The notes beneath the pieces were generated by a model. It made no database searches and had not been told where the DNA came from. It worked only from the letters and a program-made list of their open reading frames with translations. DNA of 64,000 bases from Mycobacterium sp. 852014-50255_SCH5639931 (GTDB lineage: Bacteria; Actinomycetota; Actinomycetes; Mycobacteriales; Mycobacteriaceae): the NCBI RefSeq assembly GCF_001665605.1, contig NZ_LZSV01000029.1:1-64000 (forward strand). Reading direction: 5' to 3'. Below, piece after piece: positions 24,982 through 35,700 of this stretch; the stretch's first letter is position 1, and the number at the start of each line of letters is the position of its first letter. The translations under genes and the position numbers were made by a program.

Positions 24982-26910
24982 ATGATGCGCGGCCGGCCGG
25001 TCATCAGGCGGTTGGGCTGGCCCGTATTCCCCTACACCGCCATGGTCCGGGTCAGCCTGTGGATCAGCGTGGCGGTGGTCGCCGTCCTGTTCGCCTGGGG
25101 CGCCTGGCAGCGGCGCTGGATCGCCGACGATGGGCTGATCGTGCTGCGCACGGTCCGCAACCTGCTGGCCGGCAACGGCCCGGTCTTCAACCAGGGCGAG
25201 CGGGTGGAGGCCAACACCTCCACGGCCTGGACCTACCTGATGTACGCCGGCAGCTGGGTGGGTGGGCCGATGCGCATGGAATACGTGGCGCTGGCGCTGG
25301 CCCTGACACTTTCGGTGCTGGGTGTGGCGCTGCTGATGCTGGGGGCCGCCCGGTTGTATGCGCCCAGCCTGCGGGGCCGCAGGGCCGTCATGCTGCCCGC
25401 CGGGGCGTTGGTCTACGTCGCGCTGCCGCCCGCCCGTGACTTCGCCACCTCGGGGCTGGAGAGTGGGCTGACGCTGGCCTACCTCGGGTTGCTCTGGTGG
25501 ATGATGGTCTGCTGGGCCCAGCCGGTGCGCAACCGCCCGGATCGCAACCTCTTCATCGGTGCGCTGGCGTTCGTGGCCGGTTTCAGCGTCTTGGTTCGGC
25601 CCGACCTGGCGCTGATGGGCGGGCTGGCGCTGATCATGATGTTGATTGCGGCGCGGACGTGGCGGCGCCGGGTGCTGATCGTGGTGGCCGGTGGCCTGCT
25701 GCCGGTGGGCTACGAGATCTTCCGGATGGGCTATTACGGCCTGCTGGTGCCCGGCACCGCCCTGGCCAAGGATGCGGCCGGCGACAAGTGGTCCCAGGGC
25801 ATGATCTACCTGTCGAATTTCGACGCGCCCTACGCGGTCTGGGTGCCGGTGGTGCTCCTCGTTCCGCTGGGGGTGCTGCTACTCGCCGCCCGCCGACGGC
25901 CGTCGTTCCTGCGCCCCGCGCTCTCGCCCGACTACGGTCGGCTGGCCCGGGCGGTCCAAAGCCCCCCGGCCGTCGTGGCCTTCGTTCTGGTGAGCGGCCT
26001 GCTGCAGGCGCTCTACTGGATCCGGCAGGGCGGCGACTTCATGCACGGGCGGGTGCTGCTGGCGCCGCTGTTCTGCCTGCTGGCCCCGGTGGCCGTGATC
26101 CCGGTGGCCATACCGGACGGCCAGGACTATTCGCGGGAGACGGGCTATTGGGTGGCCGGCGCGGCGGGCGCGCTCTGGCTGGGTGTGGCGGGTTGGTCAC
26201 TGTGGGCGGCGAATTCACCGGGGATGGGCGACGACGCCACTCACGTCACCTACTCCGGCATCGTCGACGAGCGGCGCTTCTACGCGCAGGCCACCGGGCA
26301 CGCGCATCCCCTGACCGCCGCCGACTACCTGGGTTATCCGCGGATGGCGGCCATCTTGACGGCGCTCGACAACACCCCGGACGGCGCGTTACTGCTGCCG
26401 TCGGGCAACTACATCCAGTGGGACCTGGTGCCGCAGGCGCAGCCGGGCCCCGACAAGCCCCCCCAAAAGCCGCAGCACACAGTGTTTTTCACCAACCTCG
26501 GCATGGTGGGCATGAACGTCGGCCTCGACGTCAGGGTGATCGACCAGATCGGATTGGCGAATCCGCTTGCGCAACACACGGACCGGTTGAAGCACGGCCG
26601 CATCGGCCACGACAAGAACCTCTTCCCGGATTGGGTGATCGCCGACGGACCGTGGGTGAAGGTGTATCCCGGTATTCCGGGTTACTTGGACATGCAATGG
26701 GTCGCGGAGGCGGTGACGGCCCTGCAATGCCCCGAGACCAAGTCGGTGCTGAGTTCGGTGCGCGCACCGATGACCCCGCATCGATTCCTCTCCAACCTGG
26801 TGCATTCCTATGAATTCACCAAATACCGGATCGACCGCGTTCCGCGCTACGAGCTTGCCAGATGCGGACTGCCAGTGCCCGAAGAGGTCCCACCGCCGCA
26901 TCGCGAGTAA
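24982..26910 (+). CDS. aftB: Terminal beta-(1-2)-arabinofuranosyltransferase AftB
   Basis: AftB adds terminal beta-1,2 arabinofuranose to arabinan from decaprenyl-phospho-arabinose on the outer membrane face. This GT-C protein has about ten transmembrane helices and an early acidic catalytic-type motif (RWIADDGLIVLRT), then a large C-terminal periplasmic domain. I chose the ATG at 24982, preceded by AAGG. A start at 25042 (MVRVSLWIS) gives 622 residues, close to the 627 I recall for M. tuberculosis, so the N-terminus is uncertain. It is the last gene of the glf operon. Confidence 0.92.
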   Translation: MMRGRPVIRRLGWPVFPYTAMVRVSLWISVAVVAVLFAWGAWQRRWIADDGLIVLRTVRNLLAGNGPVFNQGERVEANTSTAWTYLMYAGSWVGGPMRMEYVALALALTLSVLGVALLMLGAARLYAPSLRGRRAVMLPAGALVYVALPPARDFATSGLESGLTLAYLGLLWWMMVCWAQPVRNRPDRNLFIGALAFVAGFSVLVRPDLALMGGLALIMMLIAARTWRRRVLIVVAGGLLPVGYEIFRMGYYGLLVPGTALAKDAAGDKWSQGMIYLSNFDAPYAVWVPVVLLVPLGVLLLAARRRPSFLRPALSPDYGRLARAVQSPPAVVAFVLVSGLLQALYWIRQGGDFMHGRVLLAPLFCLLAPVAVIPVAIPDGQDYSRETGYWVAGAAGALWLGVAGWSLWAANSPGMGDDATHVTYSGIVDERRFYAQATGHAHPLTAADYLGYPRMAAILTALDNTPDGALLLPSGNYIQWDLVPQAQPGPDKPPQKPQHTVFFTNLGMVGMNVGLDVRVIDQIGLANPLAQHTDRLKHGRIGHDKNLFPDWVIADGPWVKVYPGIPGYLDMQWVAEAVTALQCPETKSVLSSVRAPMTPHRFLSNLVHSYEFTKYRIDRVPRYELARCGLPVPEEVPPPHRE

Positions 26911-27237
26911 GCCGCGCGCAGAAGAATTTTCGGCCAATCTCAAAACGATCACGATCCACGCCCGTGAAAGATTGCCAGCAACATCACATTTGGTCCTTCA
27001 CCAGCTCGCACAAGTGCCCAGGCACATGCGAAAACGCCGCCGAAGGCGCCGGCGTTTCGCCTGGAAAACATCGGGTAGCGACCGCCGCATGACGCTTTGC
27101 GGGGCGGTCTCGATGCGACTCGACGGCTACAGGTGTGGTTGACTACACGAGCACTGCTGCGCCTGATCGCATGCAGTACGACCCAAATCATGGACGCGTC
27201 CGGGTGATGGGCGCGCCGAAAGGATGAGGAAGCAAGG
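26911..27237. other. Intergenic region between aftB and fbpA with an imperfect hairpin
   Basis: No gene is supported in this 327-base stretch. It is less GC-rich near 26930-27000, consistent with promoter DNA for fbpA. An imperfect hairpin at 27029-27060 (GCGAAAACGCCG and CGGCGTTTCGC, extendable by CCAGG/CCTGG to 27018-27064) may terminate the glf-aftB operon, though no T run follows. Confidence 0.5.
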
Positions 27238-28290
27238 ATGACGCTTGTCGACAGGTTTCGCGGCGCCGTGGCAGGTATGCCGCGCCGGCTCGTGGTGGCG
27301 GCCGCTGGTGCGGCCCTGCTCTCGGGCCTGATTGGCGCCGTGGGGGGCTCGGCGACCGCCGGCGCGTTCTCGCGCCCCGGTCTGCCGGTGGAGTACCTGC
27401 AGGTTCCTTCCGCAGGGATGGGCCGCGATATCAAGGTTCAGTTCCAAAGCGGTGGGGCCAACGCGCCCGCGCTCTACCTGCTCGACGGTATGCGCGCCCA
27501 GGACGACTTCAACGGCTGGGACATCAACACCCCGGCGTTCGAGTGGTACAACCAGTCGGGCATTGCCGTGGTCATGCCGGTCGGCGGCCAGTCCAGCTTC
27601 TACTCCGACTGGTACAAGCCCGCCTGCGGTAAGGCCGGCTGCACCACCTACAAGTGGGAGACCTTCCTGACCAGCGAGCTGCCGGCGTACCTCGCGGCGC
27701 AAAAGCAGGTCAAGTCGACCAACAACGCCGCCGTGGGTCTGTCGATGGCCGGCTCGTCGGCCCTGATCCTCGCCGCGTACCACCCGAACCAGTTCGTTTA
27801 CGCCGGCTCGCTGTCGGCCCTGCTGGACCCGTCGCAGGGCATGGGTCCGTCGCTGATCGGCCTCGCCATGGGTGACGCCGGTGGCTACAAGAAGGACGAC
27901 ATGTGGGGGCCGTCGAGCGACCCGGCGTGGGCGCGCAACGACCCGTCGTTGCAGGTCAGCAAGCTGGTCGCCAATAACACCCGCATCTGGGTGTACTGCG
28001 GCAACGGCAAGCCGTCCGACCTCGGTGGCGACAACCTGCCCGCGAAGTTCCTGGAGGGCTTCGTGCGGACCAGCAACCTGAAGTTCCAGGACGCGTACAA
28101 AGCCGCCGGCGGTAACAACGCGGTGTGGAACTTCGACGCCAACGGCACGCACGACTGGCCGTACTGGGGTGCGCAGCTGCAGGCGATGAAGCCTGACCTG
28201 CAGGCGACCCTGGGCGCCACCCCGGGCGCCGGGCCGGCCACGGCCGCGGCTGCTGCCGGGAACGGTCAGAACGGCGGCCAGGGCACCTAA
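27238..28290 (+). CDS. fbpA: Antigen 85 mycolyltransferase FbpA
   Basis: This secreted mycolyltransferase transfers mycolate between trehalose monomycolate molecules and onto arabinan, and binds fibronectin. The 350-residue precursor has a signal peptide ending near ATAGA/FSRPGL. The catalytic triad is intact: Ser169 (GLSMAG), Glu273 and His305 (GTHDW), corresponding to mature Ser126, Glu230 and His262. The C-terminal tail is Ala/Gly rich. It could be scored as another Ag85 paralogue, but position beside fbpD and after aftB fits fbpA. A strong terminator follows. Confidence 0.95.
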   Translation: MTLVDRFRGAVAGMPRRLVVAAAGAALLSGLIGAVGGSATAGAFSRPGLPVEYLQVPSAGMGRDIKVQFQSGGANAPALYLLDGMRAQDDFNGWDINTPAFEWYNQSGIAVVMPVGGQSSFYSDWYKPACGKAGCTTYKWETFLTSELPAYLAAQKQVKSTNNAAVGLSMAGSSALILAAYHPNQFVYAGSLSALLDPSQGMGPSLIGLAMGDAGGYKKDDMWGPSSDPAWARNDPSLQVSKLVANNTRIWVYCGNGKPSDLGGDNLPAKFLEGFVRTSNLKFQDAYKAAGGNNAVWNFDANGTHDWPYWGAQLQAMKPDLQATLGATPGAGPATAAAAAGNGQNGGQGT

Positions 28291-28295
28291 GCCCA

Positions 28296-28350
28296 AAAAC
28301 GACGCGACTGGCGGCGGAAACCCCTCGGGGTTTCCGCCGCTGGTCGTTTT
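28296..28350 (+). terminator. Intrinsic terminator downstream of fbpA
   Basis: A perfect 14-base stem, GCGGCGGAAACCCC (28311-28324) and GGGGTTTCCGCCGC (28327-28340), has outer complementary arms AAAACGAC and GTCGTTTT. The right arm ends in TTTT, giving a classical rho-independent structure. Confidence 0.9.
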
Positions 28351-28438
28351 GGTGTGTGATTTGATTCACTACCCCGCGGGCGGGGGAACTACGGCGCTGG
28401 CTAATGTGCAGACAGCGACTAGACGATGGAGGGTGGAC

Positions 28439-29350
28439 ATGAGGGTCGTGTGGGGTACGTCAGCGCTTTTTCGGGTGTTCTCCGCGGCCGTGCTGGCCGT
28501 CGGCTTGATCGGTGTGACGGTGACGGGCGGTCCCGCCGGCCGAGCGCGGGCGGCCGGTTACGAGAGCCTGATGGTGCCGTCGGCGGCGATGGGCCGCGAC
28601 ATCCCGGTCGCCTTCCTGGGCGGCGGACCGCACGCGGTCTATCTGCTGGACGCCTTCAATGCGGCCCCGGACGTCAGCAACTGGGTCACCGCGGGCAACG
28701 CGATGAACACGCTGGGCGGCAAGGGCATCTCCGTGGTGGCGCCCGCCGGCGGTGCTTGGAGCATGTACACCAACTGGGAGCAGGACGGCAGCAAGCAGTG
28801 GGACACCTTCCTGTCCAGCGAGCTGCCCAACTGGCTGTCCGCCAACAAGGGCCTGGCGCCCGGTGGCCACGCCGCCGTCGGCGCTTCACAGGGTGGCTAC
28901 GGCGCGATGGCGCTGGCCGCCTTCCACCCCGACCGCTTCGGCTTTGCCGGTTCGCTGTCCGGATTCCTGTACCCGTCGAGCACCAACTACAACGGCGCGA
29001 TCCTGGCCGGCCTGCAGCAATTCGGCGGCGTGGACGGCAACGGGATGTGGGGCGCCCCGCAGCTGGGCCGGTGGAAGTGGCACGACCCCTACGTGCACGC
29101 CTCGTTGCTGGCGCAGAACAACACTCGCGTCTGGGTCTACAGCCCGACGAATATGGGCGGCGACGACGCGGCCATGATCGGCCAGGCGGGCGCGGCGATG
29201 GGCAGCTCGCGGGAGTTCTATCAGCAGTACCGCAGCAACGGCGGGCACAATGGTCACTTCGACTTCCCGGGCGGCGGCGACAACGGCTGGGGCTCGTGGT
29301 CGGGGCAACTGGGGGCCATGTCGGGCGACATCGTCGGCGCCATTCGGTAG
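28439..29350 (+). CDS. fbpD: Antigen-85-related secreted protein MPT51 (FbpD)
   Basis: A 303-residue secreted alpha/beta-hydrolase-fold paralogue of Ag85 that in M. tuberculosis binds matrix proteins and lacks mycolyltransferase activity. A signal peptide ends near RARAAG. The nucleophile elbow here reads GASQGG, with Ser150 at the catalytic position, where the M. tuberculosis protein has Ala. The positions of the catalytic Glu and His appear replaced (GGDNGWG in place of GTHDW), so full activity is unlikely. The ATG at 28439 gives a proper signal peptide; a longer frame runs into the terminator. Confidence 0.92.
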   Translation: MRVVWGTSALFRVFSAAVLAVGLIGVTVTGGPAGRARAAGYESLMVPSAAMGRDIPVAFLGGGPHAVYLLDAFNAAPDVSNWVTAGNAMNTLGGKGISVVAPAGGAWSMYTNWEQDGSKQWDTFLSSELPNWLSANKGLAPGGHAAVGASQGGYGAMALAAFHPDRFGFAGSLSGFLYPSSTNYNGAILAGLQQFGGVDGNGMWGAPQLGRWKWHDPYVHASLLAQNNTRVWVYSPTNMGGDDAAMIGQAGAAMGSSREFYQQYRSNGGHNGHFDFPGGGDNGWGSWSGQLGAMSGDIVGAIR

Positions 29351-29352
29351 CG

Positions 29353-29441
29353 GGGCGCTGCGGGTCGCTGCCCGGCGGATCCAGCGGCGATCGCAAGCGC
29401 GGCGAAGCCGGGCGCTGCGGGTCGCTGCCCGGCGGATCCAG
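29353..29441. repeat. Pair of 32-base direct repeats between fbpD and culp6
   Basis: GGGCGCTGCGGGTCGCTGCC and the following 12 bases occur at 29353-29384 and again at 29410-29441, 57 bases apart, with no mismatch. The first copy begins 3 bases after the fbpD stop. The repeat is non-coding. Confidence 0.85.
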
Positions 29442-29526
29442 TCGGGGGAGCCGGTACCGTGTAGTGGTGTGCGGCAGGGGTCGGGAGGACCGCGTCGCGA
29501 TCCACCCACTCGGCTAGCAGGAGAAC

Positions 29527-30537
29527 ATGGCTACCAACGCCCGGCGTAAGCGCCACCGAATGCTCGCCTGGGCCGCCGCGTGTGCGATGGCGGTCGTGGT
29601 GTTGTTGGTGATCGTGGCCGTGGTGGTGTTGCTGCGCAACCGCGAGTCGCCGCCCAGCGCGGTGCCGCCCGGCGTCCTGCCTTCGCCGTCGACGACCACC
29701 CACCCGCACAAGCCCCGGCCCGCTTCGCAGGACGCGTCGTGCCCTGACGTCCAGTTGGTCAACGTCCCCGGCACCTGGGAGTCCGCCCCGCAGGACGATC
29801 CGATCAACCCGATGCAATTCCCCAACGCGCTGCTGCACAAGGTGACTACGACGATCAGCCAGCAGTTCCCCACGTCCCGGGTGCAGGAGTACACCACCCC
29901 CTACACCGCGCAATTCCACAACCCGCTCGGCGGTGACACGCAGATGTCGTACAACGAAAGCCGCGCCGAGGGCACCCGCGCGACGGTCCAGGCGATGACG
30001 GACATGAACGCCAAGTGCCCGCTCACCAGTTACGTGCTGATGGGTTTCTCCCAGGGCGCGGTGATCGCCGGTGACATCGCCAGCGACATCGGCAACGGGC
30101 GCGGTCCCGTCGACGACGACCTGGTTCTCGGTGTGACGTTGATCGCCGACGGTCGCCGCCAGCCCGGGGTGGGCAACGACGTCGGGCCCAACCCGCCGGG
30201 TCAGGGCGCCGAGGTCACGTTGCACGAGGTGCCGGTGCTGTCCGGGCTGGGGTTGACCATGACCGGGGCCCGGCCCGGTGGTTTCGGCGCGCTCAACGAC
30301 AAGACCAACGAGATCTGCGCGCCGGGCGACCTCATCTGCGCCGCGCCGGAGGAGGCGTTCAGCGTGGCCAACCTCCCCAACACGCTCAGCACCCTGGCGG
30401 GGAATGGCGGGCAGCCCATCCACGCCCTGTACGCGACGGCGCAGTTCTGGAACGCTGACGGGCAGGCGGCGACGGATTGGACCTTGAATTGGGTTCAAGG
30501 ACTGATCAATAATGCGCCGCACCCCAAACATGGATGA
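29527..30537 (+). CDS. culp6: Cutinase-like phospholipase/thioesterase Culp6 (Rv3802c family)
   Basis: This membrane-anchored serine hydrolase, essential in M. tuberculosis, has phospholipase A and thioesterase activity and is tied to mycolate metabolism by its position. The 336-residue protein has an N-terminal transmembrane helix (AMAVVVLLVIVAVVVLL), a Pro/Thr linker and a periplasmic alpha/beta-hydrolase domain with nucleophile Ser175 (GFSQGA) and disulfide cysteines. The C-terminal histidine is in the HALYATAQFW segment. It lies in the conserved fbpA-fbpD-culp6-fadD32 order, with its own gap of about 290 bases before fadD32. Confidence 0.93.
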   Translation: MATNARRKRHRMLAWAAACAMAVVVLLVIVAVVVLLRNRESPPSAVPPGVLPSPSTTTHPHKPRPASQDASCPDVQLVNVPGTWESAPQDDPINPMQFPNALLHKVTTTISQQFPTSRVQEYTTPYTAQFHNPLGGDTQMSYNESRAEGTRATVQAMTDMNAKCPLTSYVLMGFSQGAVIAGDIASDIGNGRGPVDDDLVLGVTLIADGRRQPGVGNDVGPNPPGQGAEVTLHEVPVLSGLGLTMTGARPGGFGALNDKTNEICAPGDLICAAPEEAFSVANLPNTLSTLAGNGGQPIHALYATAQFWNADGQAATDWTLNWVQGLINNAPHPKHG

Positions 30538-30754
30538 CCGGCCGCGGGACACAGCAGCCAGGAGCCCGCTGCCGGTGCAGATCAGCGGTACCTTGTGATT
30601 TGGTGTGCTGCGGGCCGCCCCTTAACATTAAGAGGAATTTAAGAGCTAGAAGACTTTGTCGCGGACCCGGTCCTGGTAGATGCCGGCCTGTGATGAGCAG
30701 GAGGCTGGCGCCCGTGGCGCAGCGCGAGGGCTGGCCCGCGTACAGAAGGAAACC

Positions 30755-30799
30755 GTCGGCATCGCCGACCAGAGGACAAGACGTCGGCGTAGCGCCGAC
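30755..30799 (+). promoter_or_regulatory. Two tandem hairpins in the fadD32 leader
   Basis: Two perfect short inverted repeats stand side by side: GTCGGC-ATC-GCCGAC (30755-30769) and GTCGGCG-TAG-CGCCGAC (30783-30799). They end 26 bases before the fadD32 ATG, upstream of its AGGAG site. Related sequence in both stems suggests duplication; a role in mRNA stability or protein binding is inferred. Confidence 0.6.
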
Positions 30800-30825
30800 C
30801 TCAACAGGTGTGACAGGAGACCGGA

Positions 30826-32724
<1,899 letters not shown>

Positions 32725-32737
32725 ATTCACGAAAACC

Positions 32738-35700
32738 ATGGCTGATACTGATCATTCCGAGAACGCCGAGAACACCAACCCGTCCCCCGAGGGGGTAGTT
32801 CCCGCCCGGAAGACCGACATGACGGTCCCCGAGTTGCGCGAATGGCTGCGCAACTGGGTGGGCAGGGCCGTCGGGAAGTCACCGGACGACATCGACGAGT
32901 CGGTGCCGATGGTCGAGCTGGGCCTGTCGTCGCGTGACGCCGTGGCGATGGCCGCCGACATCGAGGACATGACCGGTGTCACCCTGTCGGTCGCGGTGGC
33001 GTTCCAGCATCCGACCATCGAGTCGCTCGCCACGCGGATCATCGAGGGCGAGCCCGAGATCGACACATCGGGCGACGACGTTTCGGACTGGACGCGCAAC
33101 GGCCCGGCCGAACGTGTCGACATCGCGATCGTGGGCCTGTCGACCCGGTTGCCCGGCGACATGAACACCCCCGACGAGACGTGGCAAGCGCTGATGGAGG
33201 GCCGCGACGCCATCACCGACCTGCCGGAGGGCCGCTGGGAGGAGTTCCTGGAGGAGCCGCGGCTGGCCGAGCGGATGGCGAAGGCCCGCACCCGCGGCGG
33301 CTACCTGAAGGACATCAAGGGTTTCGACTCCGAGTTCTTCGCGGTGGCCAAGACCGAAGCCGACAACATCGACCCGCAGCAGCGGATGGCGCTGGAGCTG
33401 ACCTGGGAGGCGCTCGAGCAGGCGCACATCCCGGCATCGAGCCTGCGCGGACGGTCCGTCGGCGTTTACGTCGGCGTCTCCAACAACGACTACAGCTTCC
33501 TGGCGGTATCCGACCCGACCGTCGCGCACCCCTACGCCATCACCGGCACCGCGACGTCGATCATCGCCAACCGGGTCTCCTATTTCTATGACTTCCGCGG
33601 CCCGTCGGTCGCCGTCGACACCGCGTGCTCGAGCTCGCTGGTGGCCATCCACCAGGCAGTGCAGGGCCTGCGCAACGGCGAGGCCGACGTCGCGGTCGCC
33701 GGTGGCGTCAACGCGCTGATCACGCCCGTGGTGACGCTCGGTTTCGACGAGATCGGCCAGGTCTTGTCCCCCGACGGCCGGATCAAGTCGTTCTCCTCGG
33801 ACGCCGACGGTTACACCCGCTCCGAGGGTGGCGGGATGCTGGTGCTCAAGCGGGTGGACGACGCCCGCCGCGACGGTGACCAGATCCTCGCCGTGATCGC
33901 GGGCAGCGCGGTCAACCACGACGGCCGGTCCAACGGCCTGATCGCGCCCAATCAGGACGCGCAGGCCGACGTGCTGCGCCGGGCCTACAAGGACGCCGGC
34001 ATCGACCCGCGCAACGTCGACTACATCGAGGCGCACGGCACCGGAACCGTGCTCGGCGACCCGATCGAGGCCGAGGCGCTGGGCCGCGTCGTCGGCCGGG
34101 GCCGTCCCGCCGACCGCCCTGCGCTGCTGGGCGCGGTGAAAACCAATGTGGGCCACCTGGAGTCGGCGGCCGGCGCGGCCAGCATGGCCAAAGTGGTGCT
34201 GGCCCTGCAGCACGACAAGCTGCCGCCGTCGATCAACTTCGCCGGGCCCAGCCCCTACATCGATTTCGACGCGATGCACCTGAAGGTGATCGACCAGGCG
34301 ACCGACTGGCCGCGTTACGGCGGCTACGCGCTGGCTGGCGTGTCCAGCTTCGGCTTCGGCGGGGCCAACGCGCACCTGGTGGTGCGCGAGGTCTTGCCGC
34401 GTGACGTCATCGAGCGTGAGCCCGAACCCGAACCGCAGGCTGTCGCCGAGACCGCTGAGGCCCCCACCATGGAGGGCCACGCGCTGCGGTTCGACGACTT
34501 CGGCAACATCATCCCGGACGTCGAGGCGGCCGAGGAGGAAGAGTACGAGCTGCCGGGCGTCACCGACGAGGCGTTGCGGCTCAAGGAGATCGCGCTGGAA
34601 GAGCTTGCGGCGCAGGAGGCCGCGGAGCCGACCAATCCCCTGATCCCGCTCGTCGTGTCCGCGTTCTTGACCTCGCGCAAGAAGGCCGCGGCCGCCGAGC
34701 TGGCGGACTGGATGGAGAGCCCCGAGGGCCAGGCGTCGTCGCTGGAATCGATCGGGCGGGCGCTGTCGCGGCGCAACCACGGCCGTTCGCGCGCGGTGGT
34801 GCTGGCGCACGACCACGAGGAGGCGATCAAGGGCCTGCGCGCGGTGGCCGAGGGCAAGCAGCGGCCGGGCGTGTTCAGCGTCGACGGACCGGTGACGAAC
34901 GGCCCGGTGTGGGTGCTGGCGGGCTTTGGCGCGCAGCACCGCAAGATGGGCAAGAGCCTGTACCTGCGCAACGAGGTCTTCGCCGAGTGGATCGAGAAGG
35001 TCGACGCGCTGATCCAGGATGAGCTGGGCTACTCGGTGCTCGAGCTGATCCTCGACGACTCGCAGGACTACGGCATCGAGACCACCCAGGTCACCATCTT
35101 CGCGATCCAGATCGCGCTGGGCGAGCTGCTCAAGCACCACGGCGCCAAACCCGCCGCGGTGGTTGGCCAGTCCCTGGGCGAGGCCGCCTCGGCGTACTTC
35201 GCCGGCGGCTTGTCGCTGCGCGACGCCACCCGGACCATCTGCTCCCGCTCGCACCTGATGGGTGAGGGCGAGGCGATGCTGTTCGGCGAATACATTCGGC
35301 TGATGGCGCTGGTGGAGTACTCCGCCGACGAGATCAAGACGGTGTTCTCCGACTTCCCGGACCTGGAGGTGTGCGTCTACGCCGCCCCCACCCAGACCGT
35401 CATCGGCGGTCCGCCCGAGCAGGTGGACGCGATCATCGCCCGCGCGGAATCCGAGGGTAAGTTCGCCCGCAAGTTCCAGACCAAGGGCGCCAGCCACACC
35501 CAGCAGATGGACCCGCTGCTCGGCGAGCTCGCCGCGGAGCTGCAAGGCATCAAGCCGACGAGCCCGACGGTCGGGATCTACTCGACGGTGCACGAGGGCA
35601 GCTACATCAAGCCCGGCGGCGAGCCGATCCACGACGTCGACTACTGGAAGAAGGGCCTGCGCCACAGCGTCTACTTCACGCACGGCGTCCGCAATGCCGT

